Of a stretch of DNA of 64,000 nucleotides, positions 38,337-46,542 are shown piece after piece. Source of the stretch: a virus; IMG/VR virus record IMGVR_UViG_3300046463_000247, positions 1-64,000 of that record; one strand, 5' to 3'. A program made the position numbers and the translations under genes. Position 1 is the stretch's first letter. Every line of letters starts with the position of its first letter. Below the pieces are notes generated by a model that worked only from the letters and a program-made list of their open reading frames with translations, made no database searches and was not told the DNA's origin.

Positions 38337-41300
38337 TTAAGGCTCCGTTGGGTTTTCTACAAAAGGTTCGCCCTTATCCCACCCGCGCGACCAGTTCAGA
38401 CCCCAGCCATACTCCTGCGGGGGCAGTCCACCGCCACCGTTACCGGAGCCCGGGTCACCGTCAGGTGGCGGGTTGTGCGGGTCAGCCGGGTTGTTCTCGT
38501 CGGGCGGCGTATTGCTCGTGCTGTCCGGGTTGTGCGGGTCCGGCGTGCCGGGGCTCGGGTTGCTGCCTGGCGGGCCGGGCGGCGGGTAGGGCGGCGGTGC
38601 GGTCGGGTACGACGGCCACGGCCCGCTCGAACTGGGCTCCTGACCAGGAGGCGTCTGGTACGGACCGACCACGAACACCCACATGTCGTACGGTTGCCAG
38701 CATTCGATGCCGTCGCGGATCGACTCCAGCCGCAGCAGCAACGCGTGGTTGTCGTCCAGATTGGGCTTGGGCGAGATCGCCATCCCGTTCTTGACCAGGT
38801 TGTCGTAGTCGATCTGGATCGCCGCGCGCCGGTCGTAGTAGGCCGCGTCGAACGCGTACTCCATGCTGTGCCCGGTCAGCCCGGCATAGGTGCGTAGCGT
38901 GATCAGCCCGGTCGGCCCCTGCGTCATCACGCGCACGCGGTAGGTCGTGCCGTTCTCTTCAGCCACGTCCGGGTCGGTGTGGCCGTAGGGCGTCATCTGC
39001 TGGGTAATGCGGTTGCGGCCCACCCAGGACAGCGTGATACCGCCGTCGCTGATGACTGCGCTGTCGAACCACGGGCGCGGACCCTGCGTGCCGTCCTTCA
39101 TCGAGCGCTGGCCGCTCACCACCACCTGCGCGGGCGGGTAGGGGCGGGTCTGGCGCGCGCTCGCGATCACGAGGATGCGGGTGTCCGACTGGGGCACCGT
39201 CATACCGGGAAGGTCGGGCATGAACGCGAGGTACACCTTGTCCTCGAAGTAGTGCGCCTTGCCGTCGTCCGCCCAGTTGCAGATTGTCTGCCAGCGCCAG
39301 GCGAGCGTACCCGCGCCGTGGATCGCCGGGATCGTGTCGTAGCAGCCACGCTGAATGCCCACCACGCCGTGCGCGGGGTCCACCGACGTGATCACGACAA
39401 GCTCCAGCCCGAGGAACAGCATGTCGCCGACTGCCCAGCCGGTGCCCGCGAGGGTCGGGCAGTACATGAAGGCGTCCAGTTGCTTGATGTTCTGGCGTAT
39501 CGGCACACCGTCCTGCCGGAACACCAGCGGGTAGCCTTCGACCTTGGCGACGCCGGTCGTGAACGGGTACGACGCGTCACTGGTGACGAACTGCTTGGTC
39601 CCGTCCGTGTAGGCCAGCTTGTAGCCGGGGCAGGGGTACTTGCGGTCGTTGATCGAGTTGGTGCCGATGTACGAGATACGCGGGTTAGCCAGCCGCAGCG
39701 TGTCCGCCGCGCCGGAGATCGACGCGAGCGGGGCGTAGGGAATCTCGTAGGCGATGGCCGTCTGGTTGTAGCGCAGCCCCGGTGAGCCGGGCACGGGTTG
39801 GCCGTCCCACAGCGAGGGGTCCACGAGGACGATGGCGGTGCGGTAGGGCTGGTAGCTCTCGTAGCCGTCCGGGCTCACGGTCGTCAGTTCGACCTGCACG
39901 ACCTGCGGCGTGTGGTAGTCCACGCCATTCGGGCCGGGGTACTTCTCGCACAGCATCTTCTGGTCAAGCTGCGCCTGGTACGCCGAATAGAAGTAGAACG
40001 GGTCGGTGCCCTGGTAGTCTGCCAGTACGTCGTCGCCCGCCTTCATGGTGAGCCGGTAGAAGCAGCCGGGCTCCAGATTGCAATCAGTTGCAAAATGGTC
40101 CACCACCGTCGTCGCCTGGGACAGCCGGTCACGGGGCTCCCACGTGAAGATCGTGTCGTAACCCTTCTGCACGTTCGCGCCGACAAACCACGGGTTATCG
40201 TTGATGCGGAACAGACCGGGCGGGTAGGGCCGGTGGCTGCGCGCTTCGATCAGTTCCGGCATGACGCCGGTCTCGTACACCTGCTGCTGATGCGCGATCA
40301 GGTCGGTATTGACGGTCTGGTCTTCGAGGTAGTTGCGCCCGTCACTGCCCAGCGCGTTGCGCTCGAAGAACCACATGGTCGTGCCGCTCGCGTGCGACGC
40401 CGGGATCGTGTCGAGACAGCCGCGCTTGAGCTTGATCGAGCCGTGCGCGAAGTCGATGTCCACCACCTGCACGACTTCCGCATTACGCCCGTTACTGGCT
40501 TCCGAGAGCATCGCCAGCGCGCCCGGCTTCATGCCGCCCAGTGACGTGCCGTCGCGGAAATAGACCTGCGTGTCGAATGGCTTGATGTCCTTGGGGATCA
40601 GCGCGCCGCTCTGGTTGTACGTCGGGGGCCAGCCGGTGACCGTCGCAGCCGGGGCGAACGTCGCGGTGGCCCGCTCCCGTAAAGTCTCACCTGAGCCCTG
40701 CACCGCTGTTGCCACGCCGTAGTCGGAGCCCGTGATGGTCTTCGGGTCGCGCAGCATCGCCGTGCCCACCTGATACGAGAGGTCAGCGCGTCCCGCCGCC
40801 AGAGCGCTGTAGTAGGCCCACTCGTAGATAAAACCTGCGGATAGTCGCGTCTGGTTGTCCGGGGCATCGGGCGGCACAATCAGGCCACCGTCATCCCACT
40901 GGGCGGGACTCGCCAATATCCGCATTAGCTGTTTTGCTTGCATCTGGTCCAGTGTGATCGTGAACGGCATGCTGTAGCCCTGCCAGGACTCCCAGCCGTC
41001 ACGCACCGAATACAGCGCCACCCCGAGACCGTGGCTCGTGCCCGGCTCGGTGATGTTCGACCGGAACCAGTCGTACGGCAGTTCGAAGTGGTTGTCGGTC
41101 GTGGAGAACGACGCGAACTTGACCCCGTTCGAACCGTACAGGTCGATCACGTACTGCACGCCCGCTTCCGGCCCGATGTCGCCCATCAGGTGATCAATCA
41201 CCTTGTCATTCTGGCCGACCCGATCCCGGTGCGCCCACGTGAGGTTCAGGCCCGTGGTATCCCCGCTGCCACCGACAATCGCGCCCGCATAGAACGGGTT

Positions 41301-41717
41301 GCCGTTGATCTTCACGTTGCCCGGCGCGTACGGGCGCACAAACCGCGCGTCGAACGTGACACCGTAGACCGGCGATTCATCCATCGGGAGTTTGTTGCTC
41401 GTCGTGCGCGGCAGCACCTTCACGGCGATGCTTTCACCCTGGGCATATTCCCGGCTGTCCGTGCCGATGTAGTCCTGGTAGAACCAGATTTGAGCGGAGC
41501 GGGTCCAGCGCTGGGGCACCGTGTCAAGGCACCCCCGCGCGATGGTGAGAATCCCCGTGTCGGGGTTCCACCCGTCCACCCGTACGATCTCAGCGTTGCG
41601 CGCCGCGCCGATCATGGCCGCGTGCCCCACTGCGATGTTTTCGGGGTTGGCGATACTCGACAGGCTGATCGTCGTATCCAGCCAGTAAATATCGCGGTTT
41701 AGAACGGCATTAGCCAC
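38337..41717 (-). CDS. Large modular tail-tip protein, 1126 aa
   Basis: Three modules of roughly 300 residues recur, each with an RGCxDT(V/I)P signature (ARGCLDTVP, KRGCLDTIP, QRGCYDTIP) and a RPYxP strand before the next half. The C-terminal 110 residues are a Pro/Gly/Asn linker (PPPGPPGSNPSPGTPDPHNP) ending in a short WGLNWSRGW segment. The GTG start overlaps the preceding gene by eight bases. It likely forms the receptor-facing part of the tail tip. A decayed 16-bp repeat (40078) is the only coding copy in another frame. Confidence 0.8.
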   Translation of the reverse strand: MANAVLNRDIYWLDTTISLSSIANPENIAVGHAAMIGAARNAEIVRVDGWNPDTGILTIARGCLDTVPQRWTRSAQIWFYQDYIGTDSREYAQGESIAVKVLPRTTSNKLPMDESPVYGVTFDARFVRPYAPGNVKINGNPFYAGAIVGGSGDTTGLNLTWAHRDRVGQNDKVIDHLMGDIGPEAGVQYVIDLYGSNGVKFASFSTTDNHFELPYDWFRSNITEPGTSHGLGVALYSVRDGWESWQGYSMPFTITLDQMQAKQLMRILASPAQWDDGGLIVPPDAPDNQTRLSAGFIYEWAYYSALAAGRADLSYQVGTAMLRDPKTITGSDYGVATAVQGSGETLRERATATFAPAATVTGWPPTYNQSGALIPKDIKPFDTQVYFRDGTSLGGMKPGALAMLSEASNGRNAEVVQVVDIDFAHGSIKLKRGCLDTIPASHASGTTMWFFERNALGSDGRNYLEDQTVNTDLIAHQQQVYETGVMPELIEARSHRPYPPGLFRINDNPWFVGANVQKGYDTIFTWEPRDRLSQATTVVDHFATDCNLEPGCFYRLTMKAGDDVLADYQGTDPFYFYSAYQAQLDQKMLCEKYPGPNGVDYHTPQVVQVELTTVSPDGYESYQPYRTAIVLVDPSLWDGQPVPGSPGLRYNQTAIAYEIPYAPLASISGAADTLRLANPRISYIGTNSINDRKYPCPGYKLAYTDGTKQFVTSDASYPFTTGVAKVEGYPLVFRQDGVPIRQNIKQLDAFMYCPTLAGTGWAVGDMLFLGLELVVITSVDPAHGVVGIQRGCYDTIPAIHGAGTLAWRWQTICNWADDGKAHYFEDKVYLAFMPDLPGMTVPQSDTRILVIASARQTRPYPPAQVVVSGQRSMKDGTQGPRPWFDSAVISDGGITLSWVGRNRITQQMTPYGHTDPDVAEENGTTYRVRVMTQGPTGLITLRTYAGLTGHSMEYAFDAAYYDRRAAIQIDYDNLVKNGMAISPKPNLDDNHALLLRLESIRDGIECWQPYDMWVFVVGPYQTPPGQEPSSSGPWPSYPTAPPPYPPPGPPGSNPSPGTPDPHNPDSTSNTPPDENNPADPHNPPPDGDPGSGNGGGGLPPQEYGWGLNWSRGWDKGEPFVENPTEP
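40078..40093 (-). repeat. 16-bp dispersed repeat, copy 19 (one core change)
   Basis: TTGCAATCAGTTGCAA; the only copy with a changed core base and the only coding copy read in another frame (ATDCN). Confidence 0.8.
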
Positions 41718-43233
41718 TTATCGTCCCATCCATCGTTGCTCGCGGAGCAAAGGCACCCTGCCCGCGTTCGGTGTAGCTGGTTTCTCCAGCCGCTTGTACT
41801 GCAATCTTGTAGTTCAGTGTGTTCGCAGACGGCGACAGCGCGGACACGCCGAGGTAGCACGAGGTGTCGCTGATCGTGTTGAACACGGCGGGTTGCAGGT
41901 TGTGTCGCAGGTCCGCATACGGCACCTCGAAGGCCATGAACTCTGCCGGTTTGGCGATAGGGTCAGGCGGTGACCAGTCCGGCTGCTGCGGCACCACGAA
42001 GGCGGTCTTCGGCATGCCAAACACGTCCTGCACGGCGGTGATCGTGATCGTGCCGTCCTGCACGGTGCCATCGTCAATCTTGCCAACGCGCAGGATCATT
42101 TCGCCGACGCCCCGGAACGGGTCGGCAATCCTGAAGACGCCCGCAGGCGGAATCTTCCAGCCACGGCGGTCGAGCTTGACGGTCAGCCGCTTCAGGCCCG
42201 GCGCGTTGGTGCGCAGGTCCCGCTGGGCCAGCCGGGTCGCCAGTTCGGCGGTTGGCACGCCTGCATAGGTCTTCTGGGTCGAGACGATCTGCCCGCCTGA
42301 CTGCACCATTGCGAGGTTCTGCACGCGTACCTGGCGGTCGCTATCGGTGATCGGGTCGTGGTACGTGACGATGATCTCGTTCGCCCCGCCCGGAATGGTC
42401 GCGGTATTGAACTCGTCAATCGACAGCAGGCCCGAGTTGTAGTCGAACAGCGGCAGCGTCGCTGGGTCGTAGTCGTCTCGGATCAGCGCCAGCGTGATCT
42501 CGCCGGACGCGCGGTCGCCGTACAGCGCCCCGCCGCACATGTCGAGCACGGTCTGGATGAAGTTGCCGATGGAGTCGGAGCGGGTCCAGCGCATGCACAG
42601 TCCCAGACCCTCGTCGTACAGCTTGTCCGCGCAGTCGAGGAATGACTGGTTGTTGATCAGCGACGCGGGCAGGCCCCGGCCCCACTCCTGGTTGGTCAGG
42701 CACTCATAGATGATGTGGGCGGGGTTCATCGCCATGATCTTGTTCAGGTCGAGGTGACCTTCCCACCCTGCCCCGCTCGTCGTCTTGCCCTTCTGGTCGA
42801 GCCAGATGATTGCCTTGGTGACGTTCCACGGCTCGTCGTTCATCCACCCTTTCAGCGCGCGGCGCATACGGAACGCCCACGGCTTCGGGTACGGGTTCAT
42901 CGCGCAGACTTCGCCGTCGAAGACGACCGTATAGACGCCACGGAAGGCGGGCAGCACCTTGCCGATCAGCCCTTGCAGCCAGCCGTTCACGCCCTGGGCC
43001 GCTTCGCCGCACATGACGGTCAGCTTGCCCTTGATGCCGCCCTCGCCGGAGTCGCCGCCGAACAGGTCGCCCTTGTCGATGTTGATGTCGCCGTTGTCGC
43101 GCAGCGAGCCGGTGAACAGCAGCTTGTCGCCGACCTTGATCTGGCAAACCTCGTCCAATGGACCTCGCGCCAGGCCCATGTGCATCGTCATGTAGTAACG
43201 ATACCCAATTGTGGGATCAAACCCGCATGCCAT
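41710..43233 (-). CDS. Tail hub/tip protein, 507 aa
   Basis: It begins MACGFDPTIGYRYYMTMHMG, common to tail-assembly proteins that follow the small Cys-rich gene in this phage group. The body (GLCMRWTRSDSIGNFIQTVL, YGDRASGEITLALIRDDYDP, EFNTATIPGGANEIIVTYHD) matches the central hub (lambda J-like core) of long-tailed phages. It would form the ring at the tail end. The chosen ATG has GGGAG seven bases upstream. Confidence 0.78.
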   Translation of the reverse strand: MACGFDPTIGYRYYMTMHMGLARGPLDEVCQIKVGDKLLFTGSLRDNGDINIDKGDLFGGDSGEGGIKGKLTVMCGEAAQGVNGWLQGLIGKVLPAFRGVYTVVFDGEVCAMNPYPKPWAFRMRRALKGWMNDEPWNVTKAIIWLDQKGKTTSGAGWEGHLDLNKIMAMNPAHIIYECLTNQEWGRGLPASLINNQSFLDCADKLYDEGLGLCMRWTRSDSIGNFIQTVLDMCGGALYGDRASGEITLALIRDDYDPATLPLFDYNSGLLSIDEFNTATIPGGANEIIVTYHDPITDSDRQVRVQNLAMVQSGGQIVSTQKTYAGVPTAELATRLAQRDLRTNAPGLKRLTVKLDRRGWKIPPAGVFRIADPFRGVGEMILRVGKIDDGTVQDGTITITAVQDVFGMPKTAFVVPQQPDWSPPDPIAKPAEFMAFEVPYADLRHNLQPAVFNTISDTSCYLGVSALSPSANTLNYKIAVQAAGETSYTERGQGAFAPRATMDGTISG

Positions 43234-43480
43234 CCTGTACTCCCTGTTCAGCGGCTGCGCGGGCCGTTGCAATCAATTGCAAAGCCAGCACGTCCTTCGT
43301 CTTGTCCAAAATCTCGGATGCCATCACGCCCCGCTGCACGAACTTCCGCCAGTCGAGCCCGCGCTGTTCCGCCCACTGCCTGCCGCCTGAGACACATACC
43401 TTCTGCCCGCCGATGCGCACCATGCGCATGTGCGTCGTGGTGACCAGCACGTCTTCGAGCCCATCCTGAGCCAGTGCCAT
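43217..43480 (-). CDS. Conserved small tail-assembly protein, 87 aa
   Basis: The motif HMRMVRIGGQKVCVSGGRQW, then GLDWRKFVQRGVMASEIL, is shared by small proteins next to hub genes in many siphoviruses. Its exact role is not known to me. The C-terminal part contains a 16-bp repeat in frame (LQLIATARAAAEQ). It overlaps the hub gene start by 17 bases. Confidence 0.75.
   Translation of the reverse strand: MALAQDGLEDVLVTTTHMRMVRIGGQKVCVSGGRQWAEQRGLDWRKFVQRGVMASEILDKTKDVLALQLIATARAAAEQGVQDGMRV
43267..43282 (-). repeat. 16-bp dispersed repeat, copy 20
   Basis: TTGCAATCAATTGCAA; in a small tail gene (LQLIA). Confidence 0.95.
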
Positions 43481-43492
43481 TGCGCCCTCCCC

Positions 43493-43732
43493 TTACTTCT
43501 TGCCGCCAGAAGACTTCACCTCGGACGTGCGGAAGTTGCCATACCACAGCACCATCCAGTCCGCCGAGTTGCAGTCTCCGAAGACGACGCACTGCGGCGT
43601 GCCTTCCTGCGGCTGCGGCAGCGAGAAGTCCTGAAGCGAGGCGGGCTTGGGCTCGGCGGGCTTCGGCTGAAGTGCCACCGACAGCACCATGCACACGACC
43701 ATAATCGCTAGGTAAATCAGGATAACTGGCAT
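43493..43732 (-). CDS. Small membrane-anchored tail-assembly protein, 79 aa
   Basis: One N-terminal hydrophobic segment (VILIYLAIMVVCMVLSVAL) is followed by PKPASLQDFSLPQPQEGTPQ and VVFGDCNSADWMVLWYGNFR. This arrangement is found in small genes between the BR0599-type protein and the hub in related phages. Function unknown; probably tail-tip assembly. Confidence 0.72.
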   Translation of the reverse strand: MPVILIYLAIMVVCMVLSVALQPKPAEPKPASLQDFSLPQPQEGTPQCVVFGDCNSADWMVLWYGNFRTSEVKSSGGKK

Positions 43733-43744
43733 GTTCTTAGATCC

Positions 43745-45136
43745 TTAGAAAACCGGGTCGCCATCATACGGGCTTTTGCCGGGCAAGTACGGAACGCCGC
43801 CGTAGTTGTCGGCGTTATTGAACTTGTTCGCACAGGTCAGGATCGTGCGGTCACAGCCCGCGTACACCTGGATCACCTGCCCGCCCTCGAAGCCGTCACT
43901 GAAGCCCAGCAGCGAGAGCTTGGTGCCCTGGTGCCAGTCGATGCCGCGCCGCTCGGGGACGCCCTGGGCGATCTGCCATTCCACGAACCCGCCGTCAAAC
44001 CAGCCGTCCGGCAGGCGACCGACTTCGGGGCAGTCAAGCTGGCCCTGGGCCGCGAGGCCGATGGTTGCGGTGATCTTGTAGGTCGCCTTGTTCACCTTGC
44101 ATGAGTTCTGGTCGTACAGCACGTGCGGGCACATGCGCGACCAGCACAGCCGCAGCCCGTTGGCTTGGAAGCTGGAGCCGATGTTCTCGCACGAGATAAC
44201 CAGCGACCCGGGCGTCGGGCGGTCCGCGCTCGTGATCGTGCCGACGTACACGGCAATCGGGGCCTCCACACTGCCCCACTGCCAGCGCCTTACGCGAATC
44301 CAGACGTTGCCGCTCGGTGGGGTGCCGACGAACAGCGCCGCGATCTCGGTGTCGGCCTGCATCGTGACCTTCAGCGTGTCCGCGCCTGGGCCGCTGATCT
44401 TGATCCCGTCGTCGCTGATCTGGACCCCCTTGTAGGTGATCCCATAGGTGACGTTCGGGTCCGGCTGGGTCTGGACCGCCAGCGTGACTTCGGTGTACGC
44501 GTAGGGGTCACCAGACGGCGTAAAGAGGGTGGCGTCCTGGCCCGCGTACCGCTCGGTGCCATTGCCCTCGCCCACGCCCGGCACGCCCACGAGGATGTAG
44601 GAACTGCGGTACTGGATCGCGTCGAGTGTGCTGCCCCGCGCGCCGCAGCGAATGAGGGCCGCGCGCAGTCCCGGGGTAAGGTTGGACTGGGGCTCGTCGC
44701 CCGTCCAGATGATCACCGTCACACCTGAGTCCAGATGGTTCAGGTCCGTGCCGAGGCGGTCGGCTTCCGTCGCGCCGGGCGTACCGGTCTGCACGTTGTC
44801 GTAGGCGTCCACGAAGACGAACTCGCCGTTCGGGTCGATATAGCCCATGTGCCATGAGCGGTGCTTCCAGCCCGCGTACTTCGCGCCGGACTGCGGGTCG
44901 TACACGCCCATGGCGTCTGCGAACGCGTTGTTGCCACCGTTCCACGAGAAGCCCGCCGACACAATGCGGAGATTGACCGTCTTCGGGGTCGGGCGCGGGG
45001 GTCCGCCAATCGTGATGTCGCGGTCCGCCTGCGCATAGAACCACGTCTTGCCGTAGCGCATGAATTCGTATAGCTGGACCTCATAGGACTGGTGATTCGA
45101 GGTTTCGCTTGTGGAGTACTGATAGCCGCCTGCCAT
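43745..45136 (-). CDS. Phage BR0599/DUF2163-type tail protein, 463 aa
   Basis: The C-terminal signature DRTILTCANKFNNADNYGG, then PYLPGKSPYDGDPVF, is that of the phage BR0599/DUF2163 family. That family includes the tail-tip components of gene-transfer agents, often with a Cys cluster (here CPHVLYDQNSCK and CDR...C). The N-terminal half is family-variable. AAGGCG lies before the chosen ATG, which removes a low-complexity extension. Confidence 0.82.
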   Translation of the reverse strand: MAGGYQYSTSETSNHQSYEVQLYEFMRYGKTWFYAQADRDITIGGPPRPTPKTVNLRIVSAGFSWNGGNNAFADAMGVYDPQSGAKYAGWKHRSWHMGYIDPNGEFVFVDAYDNVQTGTPGATEADRLGTDLNHLDSGVTVIIWTGDEPQSNLTPGLRAALIRCGARGSTLDAIQYRSSYILVGVPGVGEGNGTERYAGQDATLFTPSGDPYAYTEVTLAVQTQPDPNVTYGITYKGVQISDDGIKISGPGADTLKVTMQADTEIAALFVGTPPSGNVWIRVRRWQWGSVEAPIAVYVGTITSADRPTPGSLVISCENIGSSFQANGLRLCWSRMCPHVLYDQNSCKVNKATYKITATIGLAAQGQLDCPEVGRLPDGWFDGGFVEWQIAQGVPERRGIDWHQGTKLSLLGFSDGFEGGQVIQVYAGCDRTILTCANKFNNADNYGGVPYLPGKSPYDGDPVF

Positions 45137-45144
45137 GGGTCGCC

Positions 45145-46542
45145 TTATGGGTTGGGGAACATCGCGGGCATCAGGTTCGTGTCCCACAACCGGTCTGGCT
45201 GCGGCCATTCGGCCACATCCCGGATCGGCCACGGGCCATCGTTACTTGCTGCCTGCTGGTTGCGGTTCTCGAACGTTTCCTTGAACGTGAGCACCACATC
45301 AGCTACGCCGTTCACATCCGTAATGTGTTCGATCTCAATCTGGTCCTGATCCAGACGCACGAGAACCAGGAGGCAAATCTTGCGGATTTCCTCAATCTGG
45401 TAGTCCTTGTCGAGCGTCGAATCGAGGGTGAGCCATTCTACAGATTCCTCGGCGCGCGAAGCAATGACGCGGCGGTAAACGGGCGGTTTTCCGACGAAAA
45501 AGATTGCGATGTAGGTCGAGGTGCCCTGGTCGAAACCGTACTGCGTGTAGCCACACTTCTTCACGCAGATAGCCCCGTCCACGCGCATGAGCGGCTTCTG
45601 GAGCACGAAGTCTTCGTTCCACGACGGCACGTAGAACGGGTGCCGCGAGCCGCGCACGCCGTGCAGGAACATCAGCATCGCGTAGTAGTCGGCGACGCCG
45701 TACAGGGTGTAGCGGAACTGCAAGCTGGCCCGGCCATAGCGCGCGGTCGTGTATTCGAACGGCAGCGCCACCTGCTGATCCAGCTTGTCGAGCAGGTAGG
45801 TGTAGCCGTTGGTCTGGTCCTCGCGTTCATTGGGCGGGATCGCCATCACCTCGAAGACGTTCAGCGAGTTCTGGAGAATCGCGGGCGGCACCACGGTCGG
45901 CTCCATCAGCCTGAAGCGCAGTTGCGCCCTCGAAATGGTGGACGTGGTGCGGGTGATCTGCGGGTCGGTGTCGAGTCGTGCGACCTTGAGCGGGAACACG
46001 CGGGTGCCAGCAGGCCACGACCGGGCGTTCGGGCTGATCGTCCACGGCCCGGGGATGTTGCCCTCGTAGCCGCCGATGCGCACGAGTTCGAAGTCCGTCA
46101 GGTAGTTGCCCAGAATCAGCATCATCGTGCCGGGCATCACGTCCGGCCACGCCCCCACCCCGACATTCATCGTCGTGCTGGCCGGTCGCAGCGACTCCAC
46201 CAAGTTCAGCCCCTCGTGCCACATGGGCAGCAGCCAGTCAGATTCGTGCGCACGCTGAAGCGACAGGTCCATCGCCACGCGGTACTCGTCGTAGACCAGG
46301 TATTCGGCTTCGAGCATGCGACGCGGCGCAAGCCGTTTGGCGTTGCGCTGTTCGGCCCCGATGGGGTTGTCCAGGATGTCCGTCAGGAACTGGTACGTCT
46401 CGGTGACGCTGTTATCCCAGTTGGGCGGCACCAGCCATACCGGCAGGTTGGCGACCGCCGCGAACGACGGGATGGGCGGGATTTCCCCGCTCCACGCGTC
46501 CTGTGGGTAAGGCTGTACGTCACTCCATGTTTGCCACGTCAT
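45145..46542 (-). CDS. Minor tail protein, 465 aa
   Basis: Beta-rich protein with a HPFYVPSWNEDF motif near residue 305 that is recurrent in minor tail proteins located between the tape measure and the DUF2163 gene. It probably corresponds to the distal tail region. The ATG overlaps the tape-measure stop (TAATG). Confidence 0.75.
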   Translation of the reverse strand: MTWQTWSDVQPYPQDAWSGEIPPIPSFAAVANLPVWLVPPNWDNSVTETYQFLTDILDNPIGAEQRNAKRLAPRRMLEAEYLVYDEYRVAMDLSLQRAHESDWLLPMWHEGLNLVESLRPASTTMNVGVGAWPDVMPGTMMLILGNYLTDFELVRIGGYEGNIPGPWTISPNARSWPAGTRVFPLKVARLDTDPQITRTTSTISRAQLRFRLMEPTVVPPAILQNSLNVFEVMAIPPNEREDQTNGYTYLLDKLDQQVALPFEYTTARYGRASLQFRYTLYGVADYYAMLMFLHGVRGSRHPFYVPSWNEDFVLQKPLMRVDGAICVKKCGYTQYGFDQGTSTYIAIFFVGKPPVYRRVIASRAEESVEWLTLDSTLDKDYQIEEIRKICLLVLVRLDQDQIEIEHITDVNGVADVVLTFKETFENRNQQAASNDGPWPIRDVAEWPQPDRLWDTNLMPAMFPNP

